Source: Nitrospiraceae bacterium UBA2600 (GTDB lineage: Bacteria > Nitrospirota > Thermodesulfovibrionia > Thermodesulfovibrionales > Thermodesulfovibrionaceae). From it: 64,000 bases of DNA. Positions 43,172 through 52,365 of the stretch are shown one piece after another. How positions within the stretch are numbered: position 1 is the first letter of the stretch; the number at the start of each line of letters is the position of its first letter. The stretch covers positions 32,080-96,079 of the forward strand of contig DDKK01000036.1 in the NCBI GenBank assembly GCA_002339325.1. Reading direction: 5' to 3'. Made by a program: the position numbers and the translations under genes. The notes under the pieces are model-generated. The model did not search any database. It saw only the letters and a program-made list of their open reading frames with translations, and was not told the origin of the DNA.

Positions 43172-43184
43172 TTGGAATATATAA
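43159..43184 (+). repeat. 13-bp tandem duplication
   Basis: TTGGAATATATAA occurs twice without a gap; the first copy contains the stop codon of the preceding glycosyltransferase gene. Confidence 0.9.
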
Positions 43185-43277
43185 AATGTATTTTTTTAAT
43201 GAAGACCAAATACTTTTATTAAAAGATTCTAAAAATAAAAGCTATAATCAAAATTTTAGAATTATTAAGAGGGACAA

Positions 43278-44504
43278 ATGAATATTTATAAAAGCTCACA
43301 AAAAATAATATTTTCTCAAATAATTGACAGAATAATATTTTTTAACATTTGTCTTTATTTTGTAATAATTTTTTTATCAAAAATGGAAGCAATAAAGAAC
43401 ATTCTTATTTTTTCCTCTTTTATTCTTTGGATTTTTAGTTTAAAAAATTTAGATCTCTCTTTTATGAAGTGCAGAACTGCTATATTAGCACTAATATTTA
43501 TAATTATAATTTTTGTTTCTATTTTCTTCTCTTACGATTATCATTATACTTTAAATGAATTAAAAGGTGAACCTTTAAAAAGTCTTTTGTTGTTACCTGT
43601 TGTAGCAACATCGTTCAGGAGTATTTCAAGGATAAGAGTATTATTATATTTATCATTATTAACTCTGATAATTATGTTATCTTTTGGTGGTTATAGCTTT
43701 TTTATTGAAGGAAAAAAAGTTTTTACTTCCTCTATTGAATTATTAGATGCTAATCCAAATAGATTTGTATTATACTTAAATTCATATTTACCATTTTGTT
43801 TTACTTTATTTCTTTTGACTAAAGATAGATATTCAAAGTTAATACTTATTCTAATTTTTATATTTTATATAACAAGTCTTTTTTTAAACACATCTCGAGA
43901 GGGCATAGCTGGCTTTATAGCAATCTGTATAATCTGGATGGTTTATCTTTCGAAGAAAGGCTATGATATTAAAAAAACTGTATTAATTTTGATATTAATA
44001 TCTTTTTTGATATTTTTATTAAGTCTAAATTTTTCCTCATATGTAAAGGAAAGAGTAAGTAAAACTCCTGAGCATTTTAAAACTCTAAATTTGAGAATAC
44101 CCACTTGGCAATCTGGAATAAAGGCGTGGGCTGAAAGACCTATTACTGGATGGGGATGGGGTGATAAATTATTTAAAGATGAAAGAATTTATAAACAAAT
44201 TAATGAAATTCCCCCAAAATATGGTCCTCATAACAAGTTTCTGGCAGTTTTATTTCACACGGGGATAATAGGTTTGATTTCTTATTTATTCCTTCTTATT
44301 TCTTCAATTCATACATCCATAAAAAATGGATTTTTACTAAAAGGAGAAATTAGTTTATTTTTTATATCTCTATCTTCAGGCCTAATAGGTAACTATGTAA
44401 TTCATTCATTGTTTAGTAGTAGTCCTCAGCTTACATGGCTATATTTTTTACTTGGATTAACAATAGCTAATAGTAGGCTCACCGATGCAAATAGCAATAA
44501 TTAG
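43278..44504 (+). CDS. O-antigen ligase/polymerase (WaaL/Wzy_C family)
   Basis: 408 aa with about 10-11 membrane helices and one large periplasmic loop (about 255-330) reading RIPTWQSGIKAWAERPITGW, GWGDKLF and PHNKFLAVLFHTGIIGLISY. This is the Wzy_C pattern (R...H) of WaaL ligases, which join undecaprenyl-linked O-antigen to lipid A-core, or of Wzy polymerases. The family cannot separate these two roles. A TATAAT at 43243-43248 may give it a separate promoter. It overlaps the next GT by 20 bp. Confidence 0.86.
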   Translation: MNIYKSSQKIIFSQIIDRIIFFNICLYFVIIFLSKMEAIKNILIFSSFILWIFSLKNLDLSFMKCRTAILALIFIIIIFVSIFFSYDYHYTLNELKGEPLKSLLLLPVVATSFRSISRIRVLLYLSLLTLIIMLSFGGYSFFIEGKKVFTSSIELLDANPNRFVLYLNSYLPFCFTLFLLTKDRYSKLILILIFIFYITSLFLNTSREGIAGFIAICIIWMVYLSKKGYDIKKTVLILILISFLIFLLSLNFSSYVKERVSKTPEHFKTLNLRIPTWQSGIKAWAERPITGWGWGDKLFKDERIYKQINEIPPKYGPHNKFLAVLFHTGIIGLISYLFLLISSIHTSIKNGFLLKGEISLFFISLSSGLIGNYVIHSLFSSSPQLTWLYFLLGLTIANSRLTDANSNN

Positions 44505-45630
44505 GAAAAAATTTACTTTTCATGGTGGATCAGAAAGTTATATTAATAGCCTAATAAAATTTTTGATTGCAAAAGGACATAAAGTCTATATTTATGCCAT
44601 AAAATGGCAAAACTCCCCACAGGATTTACCTATTACATTTAAAAAAATTCCTGCTTTGTCTTTTAACTCTTTTTTAAGAGATTTAACTTTTATACTTTTT
44701 GGATACTTTATTTTAAAAAAAGATCTTAAAAATCTTGATATCATTCAATCTCATGATAAATTCTTACTACAGGATATTTATAGAGCAGGAGATGGATGTC
44801 ATATTCAGTGGTTTAAGGAAAGATGGAAGAGAGTAAATTTGGTAAAAAAATTAGCAATTTTACTAAACCCTTATCATTGGTTAATTCTTCTAATTGAAAA
44901 AGTAATATTTAAAAGGAAGAAATTTAAGAAAATAATTGCCATTTCTGAGATGGTAAAGAGAAATATAGTTGAAAATTATGGAGTAAATCCAAATGATATT
45001 GTAGTTATCTATAATGGTATAGACTTTGAGAAATTCGCAAAATTAGATAAAGAAAATTACAGAAATCAGATTAGAAAACAGTTTGGGATAGATGAAAAAG
45101 AATTTGTAATTCTTTTTGTTGGTTCAGGTTTTGAAAGAAAAGGAGTAAAATATTTAATTGAAGCCGCAGAGAAAGTTGAACAACCTTTAACAGTTTTAGT
45201 TGTTGGCAAAGGTAATTCTAAGAGGTATGTCAAATATATTAAAAAACAAAGAGTGATTTTTTGTGGACCTCAAAGAGAGATTGAAAAATTTTATGCTGCC
45301 TCGGATTTATTTGTATTTCCCACGATTTACGAACCATTTGGGCTAGTTGTACTCGAAGCTATGGCTTCAGGACTTCCTGTAATTACAACAAAGCTATGTG
45401 GTGCTTCTGAAATTATAACCCATGGAGAGAACGGATTCTTTGTTGATACGCCGGAAGAGACTCATAAAATAGCAGAGTTCATAAAAATATTGATTGAACA
45501 AAAGGATATTTATAATAATATGAGTTTTAAAGCTCGTGTTACAGCCAGTAATTTCTCAATGGAAAGAAATTTTAAAAATATTGAAAACCTCTATGAAATA
45601 GTGAAATCATCTAAAGTCTCCAATAAATAA
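44485..45630 (+). CDS. WaaG-like GT4 glycosyltransferase
   Basis: 381 aa. RKKFTFHGGSESYINSLIKF is the acceptor loop of LPS core glucosyltransferases (WaaG), and DKFLLQDIYRAGDGCHIQWF with WKRVNLVKKLAILLNPYHWL matches the WaaG D(x)YRAGDGxH region closely. EX7E is in YEPFGLVVLEAMASGLPVIT. It would add the first outer-core hexose to heptose II. It is the last gene of the cluster and overlaps the dehydrogenase pseudogene tail to tail by 20 bp. Confidence 0.88.
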   Translation: MQIAIIRKKFTFHGGSESYINSLIKFLIAKGHKVYIYAIKWQNSPQDLPITFKKIPALSFNSFLRDLTFILFGYFILKKDLKNLDIIQSHDKFLLQDIYRAGDGCHIQWFKERWKRVNLVKKLAILLNPYHWLILLIEKVIFKRKKFKKIIAISEMVKRNIVENYGVNPNDIVVIYNGIDFEKFAKLDKENYRNQIRKQFGIDEKEFVILFVGSGFERKGVKYLIEAAEKVEQPLTVLVVGKGNSKRYVKYIKKQRVIFCGPQREIEKFYAASDLFVFPTIYEPFGLVVLEAMASGLPVITTKLCGASEIITHGENGFFVDTPEETHKIAEFIKILIEQKDIYNNMSFKARVTASNFSMERNFKNIENLYEIVKSSKVSNK

Positions 45631-46897
45631 AACCCTTGCTTTCCGCATCCTTTCTGTCATATAAGCCTTTTATATCAATTAATACTAAAGGTTTATTCAT
45701 CACTCCTCTATAAAATTCTAAATTAAAACTTTCAATAAACAGACTATGTTTTACAGCTATCACAACACAATCATAAGGTGAGTTGTCTTTAATATCTTTC
45801 AATAAATTAATTTTTCTATTAATATGAGAATGATCTATTAAAAAACATAAATCTCTACTCCAAAATCCTCCAACTCCTTTATAAGCTCAATAACCTTACT
45901 GTTTCTTAAATCAGGCACATTTTCTTTGAAAGTTACCCCTAAAATTAAAACCTTAGAACCCTTAACCTTTTTCCCAGCCTTTATCAAAATTTTCACTATT
46001 TCATGGGCTATATAAAGAGGAATAAACTCATTTACACCTCTACCAGCTAAAATCAACTCTGGAAAGTGTCCTACCTCTACGGATTTTCTGGCAAGATAGT
46101 AAGGGTCAACAGGTATGCAATGCCCACCTACAAGCCCAGGTTCAAAGGGCAAAAAGTTTTAGCTGCCTTCAGAACTTCTTTAGTGTCGACTCCCAATTTA
46201 TGGAAAATCAAAGCTAATTCATTCATCAAAGCTATATTTATGTCTCTCTGAATGTTTTCAATAACCTTTGCTGCTTCTGCAGTTTTTATATCTGGTGCTT
46301 TGTAAACGCCTGCCTTGATTACTTTCCCATAAACGGAACAAGCTCAAGTGTCTGAGGAGTGTCTCCTGATACGATTTTTACTACTCTTTCTATTGTGTGT
46401 TCCCTATCTCCTGGATTTACTCTTTCAGGTGAATAGCCAACCCAGAAATCTTTTTTCCATCTTAAACCGCTTTCCTTTTCAATAACAGGAACACAAACCT
46501 CCTCAGTTGCTCCTGGATAAACTGTCGATTCAAACACAGCCACACCACCCTTTGAAATATGTCTACCCACCACCTCAGATGCAGAGACAAGAAAAGACAA
46601 ATCAGGATTTTTAAGCTTGTCAACAGATGTTGGAACAGCAACTATTATTAATTTGAATTTATCTTGCGGAGTTAATGTTTCTCTGAATTCAATATTAGAA
46701 TTCAACAGCTATTTATTAGAAATCTCAAACGTTGAGTCTATACCTTGTTTCAATTCTTCAATTCTGTTTTTATTTCGGTCAAAGCCTACAATTTTAAAGT
46801 ATTTTGACATAGCAACAGCTAATGATAGTCCCACATATCCAAGACCTATTACCAAAATTTTCTCCTTGCCTGATAATAATGCATCAATTTTTAACAT
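45611..46897 (-). pseudogene. Decayed UDP-sugar 6-dehydrogenase (WbpA/TviB-like)
   Basis: Four pieces of one nucleotide-sugar dehydrogenase: the NAD fold (KILVIGLGYVGLSLAVAMSK), the central region (VAVPTSVDKLKNPDLSFLVS, VFESTVYPGATEEVC), the active-site side (PFEPGLVGGHCIPVDPYYLA, ILGVTFKENVPDLRNSKVIE) and the C terminus (DCVVIAVKHSLF). They are broken by a TAG at 46709-46711 and by frameshifts near 46325, 46155 and 45842. The start follows AAGGAGG at 46897. The catalytic Cys segment (GGHC) remains but no full product is possible. It would have made a UDP-uronic acid for the adjacent polysaccharide. Confidence 0.9.
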
Positions 46898-47146
46898 AAC
46901 CCTTTCCTCCTTATCTTTCCATCTATTTATTATATGAGATAAGCTGTTAATATTCAAAAACTTATATTTTATTACTTCAAAGAATTCATTACTACAAAAA
47001 GATTGAAGGAACTTAGATATATATGTGTCATTATGGCTTTGAAAATTGATATATACTTAAAATTGATATTCTGGAGATGATTTATAAAAGAGAGAGAAAA
47101 AGTAGTAGTATACAGAATAAATTTTTAAAACCCTTGAAAATACTTA

Positions 47147-47221
47147 TCGGGGCGAGTGGATTTGAACCACCGACCCCCTGCTCCCAAGGCAGGTGCGCTA
47201 ACCAGTCTGCGCTACGCCCCG
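47147..47221 (-). tRNA. tRNA-Pro (anticodon UGG)
   Basis: Acceptor stem CGGGGCG/CGCCCCG, D arm, anticodon stem CCTGC/GCAGG with loop CTTGGGA (anticodon TGG), T arm GGTGGTTCAAATCCACT. The CCA is not encoded, so it depends on a tRNA nucleotidyltransferase such as 33996-36623. Confidence 0.95.
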
Positions 47222-47241
47222 ATGCTTTTCTAATCTAATTA

Positions 47242-47270
47242 ATCTAATAAAATTAATTAAAAAATGTCAA
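47242..47270 (-). promoter_or_regulatory. Promoter of tRNA-Pro
   Basis: TTGACA (47270-47265), 17 bp, TTAGAT (47247-47242), placing the start about 14 bp before the tRNA. Confidence 0.55.
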
Positions 47271-47293
47271 ATACCTACTTTTGAAAGGTAAAG

Positions 47294-47323
47294 TTGACCT
47301 TATCAATAAAATTTTTGTATTCT
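47294..47323 (+). promoter_or_regulatory. Promoter of tRNA-Lys
   Basis: TTGACC (47294-47299), 18 bp, TATTCT (47318-47323), just upstream of the tRNA-Lys 5' end. Confidence 0.5.
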
Positions 47324-47332
47324 ATTTATGTT

Positions 47333-47405
<73 letters not shown>

Positions 47406-47723
47406 CTCAAAAAATCCTTAAAAATCAATAATTTAAAAAGTCCAAAACAATTGCGTTGCTCAAATCCTGCAAGCAAAAAGTCCTAATAAAATCAAATAGT
47501 TGCATTTTTGACAGTCACCACGACAGTCACAAAAATTAAAATCAATTTTCTATCAATCCCCTCATTTTGCAATTCGTTTGCCTTATGATAAATTTTAAAA
47601 CTCTTTTGGTTTGTTAGATTTTTAAGTATGTTCTCTGAGGATTGCACGTTAAGACATATTTTAAACTTTTTTAAAATCGTTGCTTTCCATATGAGAATGG
47701 GAAAATTTGAGTTTTTAGAGAGT
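47406..47723. other. Stretch without a convincing gene
   Basis: A/T-rich DNA between tRNA-Lys and a terminator. An 89-codon frame on the minus strand (47492-47761) has no family resemblance and runs through the terminator. The only structure seen is a direct repeat GACAGTCAC at 47510-47518 and 47522-47530. Confidence 0.6.
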
Positions 47724-47753
47724 TTTAAAGAGGGGGCATGCCCCCTCTTTAAA
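47724..47753 (-). terminator. Perfect 30-bp inverted repeat, terminator of the exported-protein gene
   Basis: TTTAAAGAGGGGGCA pairs fully with TGCCCCCTCTTTAAA, directly after the stop of the small exported protein (47755). As an RNA it must leave a few loop bases. The strong G/C core makes it an effective terminator in both directions. Confidence 0.75.
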
Positions 47754-47754
47754 T

Positions 47755-48024
47755 TTAGCAACCCTCTACTGCTTTCTTTTTCTTAGGTGTTGCTGCTCCT
47801 TCTTTACCTTTTTCCTTACTCTTGTCCTTTTCAGCTGCTGGTTTAATTGTTATTTTGTCGCCCACCTTAAGTTCAACAGTGACCTCTTTGCCATCAGCCT
47901 GCTTTACTGTTACCTTGTTGCCATCAATCTTTGTAATTGTTCCATTTACATTGGCAGCATAGGCTGAAAAGACAAAGCCGAAAACAAAAGTTAATAAAAC
48001 GGCTATTGCTAATGTTCTCTTCAT
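47755..48024 (-). CDS. Small exported protein with Lys-rich tail
   Basis: 89 aa. Cleavable signal peptide (MKRTLAIAVLLTFVFGFVFS, cut after AYA), then a short beta domain NVNGTITKIDGNKVTVKQAD / GKEVTVELKVGDKITIKP like small OB/SH3-type modules, and a Lys/Glu-rich tail KDKSKEKGKEGAATPKKKK ending VEGC. It has a good AAAGGAGGTGA before the ATG and its own terminator, so it is a real gene, probably periplasmic. The role is unknown. The single Cys is one residue from the end of the protein. It follows psrC by 39 bp. Confidence 0.75.
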   Translation of the reverse strand: MKRTLAIAVLLTFVFGFVFSAYAANVNGTITKIDGNKVTVKQADGKEVTVELKVGDKITIKPAAEKDKSKEKGKEGAATPKKKKAVEGC

Positions 48025-48063
48025 CGTATCACCTCCTTTCTTTTTTAGATTACATCAATTATA

Positions 48064-49053
48064 TCAATATGGCGATAACTTTGTTAACTGTCCGGCGTAA
48101 ACTATTGCTGCTCTTAATATTAGCGTTCCTACAAGAACAAGAGAGGCTGCAAAATTCATTCTAAAAATCTGAGATTTCGTAAACTCAGTATGTATTCCAC
48201 CTTCAAACTCCTTGAGTTCACCAAGTTTTATTCTTAGCGCAAGGGGTAAAACTAAAAATATTACTATTAGTGCAATGGCAAATATGAAATGTTCATCGCT
48301 GAGAGAGAAGAAAGGAGCAATTGCATTCTTGTATGGTGCTGTTGAGGTGTAAAGTCCGTAGAAAAAGAGTAGAATAATTACCAGTTCTGCAACTATTAAC
48401 CATATGTCTATCTTAGTGAAGAGAAATTTTATGTCGTTATTTTTAGCTATTATGACAATCATCGCTGCTCCTGAAGAAAGGGCGGATACTAAAAATAGAA
48501 TAGGAAGTGTAGCATTGTTCCAGAGGGGAATTGCTGCAAAAGAGCTTAAAAGAACACCTGTGTATATTCCTAAGAAAATTCCCATGGCAAAATTGAGCTT
48601 TGCAATAGGTCTCATCCATGGGGCAAGTTTTTCAGAGAGATTTATCAGTATAGGAAATCTCAATTTGGGTCTGTCAGCCTTCGGAATCACGGCAAGTATG
48701 TATAAGGCATTAGCAAAAAGCACAGCGGGCACTCCCCAAGTACCCCAAGACATTAGGGAAAGAGGCTGAAAAGTTAAATAACCCCAAATAAGGCTTTGAG
48801 GTTTGCCAAGGTCTAAGATTATAAATTGCGCACCAATTGCAAGAATTATGAAAGCAATTAAGGGCGCTCTTACACATTGAGCTAACTCTTCTACCGGCTG
48901 TTTTGGAATTCTGAGATTGGCAATTGAGCACATAACCAGCATGCCTGCAGATAATCCACCGAGAAAAAGATATATAACTATTCTCCAATCCCAAACTTCT
49001 AAATAAGGATGCGTTATAGCATTTAAGCCTGTTATTGTTATTTCGGTCATCAC
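48064..49053 (-). CDS. psrC: Polysulfide reductase-type membrane subunit (NrfD/PsrC family)
   Basis: 329 aa, about eight to nine membrane helices with the NrfD signature WDWRIVIYLFLGGLSAGMLV near the N terminus and LILDLGKPQSLIWGYL. PsrC-type subunits exchange electrons between menaquinol and the PsrB iron-sulfur protein. It ends the psrABC operon, overlapping psrB by 4 bp. Menaquinone is expected from mqnD at the left of the window. Confidence 0.9.
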   Translation of the reverse strand: MMTEITITGLNAITHPYLEVWDWRIVIYLFLGGLSAGMLVMCSIANLRIPKQPVEELAQCVRAPLIAFIILAIGAQFIILDLGKPQSLIWGYLTFQPLSLMSWGTWGVPAVLFANALYILAVIPKADRPKLRFPILINLSEKLAPWMRPIAKLNFAMGIFLGIYTGVLLSSFAAIPLWNNATLPILFLVSALSSGAAMIVIIAKNNDIKFLFTKIDIWLIVAELVIILLFFYGLYTSTAPYKNAIAPFFSLSDEHFIFAIALIVIFLVLPLALRIKLGELKEFEGGIHTEFTKSQIFRMNFAASLVLVGTLILRAAIVYAGQLTKLSPY

Positions 49054-49607
49054 ATACCTCCAGCAAACTTCTTTTTAATGTAAAAAACTCTTGGTCTGGT
49101 TCCAGCGAATTCGAGTCTTACGGAAGAATCATATTTTCTTAATAAATCTGCCACTTCACTGTTAGGGTCATCTAAGTCTCCAAATATTCTTGATTTTCCA
49201 AGACAGGTTTCAACACAAGCTGGTTTTTTACCTTCCTTAAGTCTATGGTCACAAAAGGTGCATTTATCCGCAAAACCTTTTGGATGAGAATACCTTGCAT
49301 CATAAGGACAGGCTAATATGCAGGCTTTACAGCCAATACATTTTTTTCTGTCTATTTGTACTGTTCCGTCTTTTGCTCTGTGAGATGCCATGGTGGGACA
49401 GGCATCTATACAGGGAGCGTTTTCACAGTGGTTGCAAAGTTCACTTCTTAACTCCATTCTTAAATTGGGAAATTCACCTCTGACTTCTTCTACTACTCGA
49501 GTTCTAAAATACTCTTCAGGAACATTGTTTTCCTTTTTACAAGCTATTACACAAGCCATGCATCCAATGCATTTTTCCACATCTATTACCATTACATATT
49601 TGGGCAT
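49050..49607 (-). CDS. psrB: Polysulfide/thiosulfate reductase iron-sulfur subunit
   Basis: 185 aa with four [4Fe-4S] motifs: CIGCMACVIACKKENNVP, CNHCENAPCIDACP, CIGCKACILACPYDARY and CTFCDHRLKEGKKPACVETC. It connects the molybdopterin subunit to the membrane subunit. It lies 1 bp after psrA and has no membrane helix or signal peptide of its own. Confidence 0.93.
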   Translation of the reverse strand: MPKYVMVIDVEKCIGCMACVIACKKENNVPEEYFRTRVVEEVRGEFPNLRMELRSELCNHCENAPCIDACPTMASHRAKDGTVQIDRKKCIGCKACILACPYDARYSHPKGFADKCTFCDHRLKEGKKPACVETCLGKSRIFGDLDDPNSEVADLLRKYDSSVRLEFAGTRPRVFYIKKKFAGGM

Positions 49608-49608
49608 T

Positions 49609-51798
49609 CTATACCTCCTTGGTAATCTTCACAAAGTTCACTCTCATTCCTACTGTACCAGCAATTGGGTCAATAGCATAGCGTGTTATTAACTGCTGGT
49701 CATCCGCACCTCTGTGATATGCTCTATGAAGAAGTTTCGAAGTTGAGCCAAATCCATGAACGAGGTATATACAGTCTGGTCTAATTCTCTCCGTTACCTT
49801 AGCTCTTACTTTATTGCTCTTAACTCCATCTTGATTTACTAAAACAATATACTCACCATTTTTAAGTCCCATTTTCTTTGCCACTTTAGCATTGACCCAG
49901 GCTACATTTTCCTCCATTAGCTCCCATAAAGATGGATTATTCGTTGTTCTTGAGAAAGTATGAACGGGGGCTCTCCCGTATATGAGTCTAAACCAGCCTT
50001 CAGACGGCTGACTGTGTTTTGTATATCTGGGGACTGGATCAAAGCCTTTTTCTTTGAGTTCTCTGCTGTAGAGCTCAATTTTGCCTGAGTGAGTTTTAAA
50101 TTTATAATCCTCTCCTGGTGCAAGATATGGTTTAGCGCTTTCTGGAAAATCAATATATCCTTTTTTAGCAAGCTCAGAGTAATCAATTCCCCATGTTTGT
50201 GCTTTCATTTTAAGAAAATCTTCAAAAGTATTCCAGGGGAAGTATTCTTCAAGACCTAATCTTTTACCAAGTTCCTTAGCAATCCACCATCCAGGCTTTG
50301 TTTCATACATGGGTTGCACAACGGGTTGACGAATGGATATGCCGAAACTTCTCTCTTTTACAGTAAAAAAGTCATCATGACGCTCAAGGTAGGTGCATTC
50401 GGGAAGGACAACATCGGCAAGCATTACTCCGTCATAGGGCATCATGTCTACTGCAACAAGGAGGTCAAGCTTTTTAACGGCATTAAGAGTGTCCTTTTGG
50501 TTTGGCATTGCCTTCATTATGTTTGTACCTGTTATGAACCATGCTTTTATAGGATAGGGCTCTTCTGTTAAGGTCGTTCTCACAATCTCGTGAGTTACTC
50601 CTTCCTCGCCAGCAAAGGGATATTTACCCTTATTCATAGCAGGCTTATGGTCTGGATAATCCTTTTCTGAAAGGAATACTGGTTCGAGTTTTTTCTTTGG
50701 ATTTAAATATATTCCTCCAGGCCTTCCATAGGAACCAAGAATTGCTGTAAGAATAGCAACGGCTCTTTGTCTTTGAACGTTGTCGGAATACCAAGCAGTA
50801 TGTCTTCCAGGATGGATTAAAACATTCGGTTTATTTTTACCGAGTACTATTGCAGTCTCAACAATTAGTTTTGCAGGTATATCTGTTTCTTTCTCTGCCC
50901 ATTCAGGTGTATATTCTTTTACAGCTTGAGCAACCTCATTGAAACCATTGGTATATTTAGCGACATATTCTTTATCATAAAGACCTTCGCTTATTATCAG
51001 ATTTATCCATGCAAGCAGTATGGCAAGGTCTGTTGCAGGCTTTATTGGCAGCCAATATTTTGCTTTACCTGCTGCCGTTGAAAATCTTGGGTCAAGCACA
51101 ATTACCGTTGCTCCTTTTCCGACTGCCTCAGCAAACTCCTGACATTGTGAGTTATGAGCATTTTCACCAAGGTGGCTTCCTATTAGGACAATAGCTTTGC
51201 TATTCTGCAGGTCAAGCCTTTCGGGATTGCCCACGTCTTCACCAAAGGTTACCTCAAATGCAACACCCCTTGCTCCTCGACATAGGGCAAAAGAGGGCAT
51301 TGCAAAATTTGGAGAACCAAATGCCTGAAGTAAATGCATAAAATATGTTGATACAGTTCCATGAGTTAGTAATGCTATTGATTCAGCTCCATATTTTTCT
51401 TTGATTTTTTTCATCTTATCGGCAACAAAGCCAAGAGCCTCATCCCAAGAGACTTTTTTAAACTTTCCCTCACCCCTTGCTCCAGTGTTTATTAATGGGG
51501 TTTTTAATCTGTCAGGGTCATAGAGTAATCCAATTCCACCATGTCCTCTTGCACATAGTTTACCTCTTGAATTTGGATGAATTGGATTGCCATCAAGCTT
51601 TACTACCTTTCCATCTACTACTTTTGCTATGGCACCACATCTCCAGAAGCACATCTCACAGGTGGTCGGAACAAACTGAGGTAAAGAGGCAGGCTTTCTA
51701 CCAAGTGCTAAAACAGATTTAATAGCAGGGGTAGTTGCCGCTACAGCGCCACCTGTTACAGCCGCAATTTTGAGGAAATCTCTTCGGGTAATGCTCAT
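49609..51798 (-). CDS. psrA: Molybdopterin oxidoreductase, polysulfide/thiosulfate reductase catalytic subunit
   Basis: 729 aa. Tat signal SITRRDFLKIAAVTGG, [4Fe-4S] ligands CEMCFWRCGAIA plus CARG, and the molybdopterin domains. The likely Mo ligand is the Cys in FALCRGARGVAFEV, as in Psr/Phs and not a Sec or Ser. The size and psrABC order match periplasmic polysulfide, thiosulfate or tetrathionate reductases; the substrate is not decided by sequence. Close cysteine-rich and rhodanese genes point to sulfur. A strong sigma-70 promoter lies upstream. Confidence 0.9.
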   Translation of the reverse strand: MSITRRDFLKIAAVTGGAVAATTPAIKSVLALGRKPASLPQFVPTTCEMCFWRCGAIAKVVDGKVVKLDGNPIHPNSRGKLCARGHGGIGLLYDPDRLKTPLINTGARGEGKFKKVSWDEALGFVADKMKKIKEKYGAESIALLTHGTVSTYFMHLLQAFGSPNFAMPSFALCRGARGVAFEVTFGEDVGNPERLDLQNSKAIVLIGSHLGENAHNSQCQEFAEAVGKGATVIVLDPRFSTAAGKAKYWLPIKPATDLAILLAWINLIISEGLYDKEYVAKYTNGFNEVAQAVKEYTPEWAEKETDIPAKLIVETAIVLGKNKPNVLIHPGRHTAWYSDNVQRQRAVAILTAILGSYGRPGGIYLNPKKKLEPVFLSEKDYPDHKPAMNKGKYPFAGEEGVTHEIVRTTLTEEPYPIKAWFITGTNIMKAMPNQKDTLNAVKKLDLLVAVDMMPYDGVMLADVVLPECTYLERHDDFFTVKERSFGISIRQPVVQPMYETKPGWWIAKELGKRLGLEEYFPWNTFEDFLKMKAQTWGIDYSELAKKGYIDFPESAKPYLAPGEDYKFKTHSGKIELYSRELKEKGFDPVPRYTKHSQPSEGWFRLIYGRAPVHTFSRTTNNPSLWELMEENVAWVNAKVAKKMGLKNGEYIVLVNQDGVKSNKVRAKVTERIRPDCIYLVHGFGSTSKLLHRAYHRGADDQQLITRYAIDPIAGTVGMRVNFVKITKEV

Positions 51799-51835
51799 AC
51801 CCTCACCCCCTTACTTTTGTTATACTAATAGTTAA

Positions 51836-51864
51836 ATACTACATAATTTTTTTCATTTTGTCAA
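51836..51864 (-). promoter_or_regulatory. Promoter of psrABC
   Basis: TTGACA (51864-51859), a 17-bp spacer and TAGTAT (51841-51836), close to the sigma-70 consensus. It lies in the 105-bp divergent region shared with the Rieske gene. Confidence 0.75.
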
Positions 51865-51903
51865 TATATATTTCAAATAGGATAAGGGGGTATAAGCTAA
51901 TAT

Positions 51904-52365
51904 ATGCAACTAATTCAACAAGATGAAAAATTTCAAAGGAGAGCCTTCTTAAAGAGAATTATTAGGTTTTTCTTTTTAAGTATTTCTTTCATCTTTTTAA
52001 TTTTAGGCATTAAAATTCTAAAGCCTAAAAACCCTCGCAAAAGGGAGTATAAATTTTTCCAAATTCCTGAGGATAAAATCCTTAGAAACGGTGTCAGAAA
52101 GGTTGATATAAATATTGGCGGAGAAAAGTATTTGCGAATTTATGTTATAAGTAAAGAAGACACCTTAATAGCTCTCTCTCCTATTTGCACCCATCTTGGT
52201 TGTTTTGTGAATTTTGATAGAAATGACAATGAATTTGTATGTCCCTGTCACAGCGGAAGATATGATACAGAAGGTAAAGTAATATCTGGTCCGCCGAAAG
52301 AGCCACTTCAAAGACTTCCAGTTAAAATTGAAAATAATAAAATCTACGTAGGTTTAGCTTTATGA
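51904..52365 (+). CDS. Rieske [2Fe-2S] protein of a cytochrome bc-type complex
   Basis: 153 aa. An N-terminal twin-arginine-like anchor (FQRRAFLKRIIRFFFLSISF, about 11-39) leads to the Rieske fold with cluster ligands CTHLGC and CPCHSG, followed by GPPKEPLQRLPV. It accepts electrons from quinol at the Qo site of the cytochrome b encoded next (4-bp overlap). Together the three genes make a Rieske/cytochrome b complex with split cytochrome b. The electron sink is probably the c-type cytochrome nearby. Confidence 0.95.
   Translation: MQLIQQDEKFQRRAFLKRIIRFFFLSISFIFLILGIKILKPKNPRKREYKFFQIPEDKILRNGVRKVDINIGGEKYLRIYVISKEDTLIALSPICTHLGCFVNFDRNDNEFVCPCHSGRYDTEGKVISGPPKEPLQRLPVKIENNKIYVGLAL

Noticed and set aside
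36653..45630. LPS gene cluster as a horizontally acquired island
   Set aside because: It is somewhat more A/T-rich than its flanks, but no transposase, integrase or repeat marks the borders, and surface-polysaccharide genes are A/T-rich in many genomes.
47406..47761. Possible integrase remnant or attachment site after tRNA-Lys, including an 89-codon frame and the GACAGTCAC direct repeat
   Set aside because: No recombinase motif is visible, no copy of the tRNA 3' end is repeated nearby, and the frame runs through a strong terminator palindrome.
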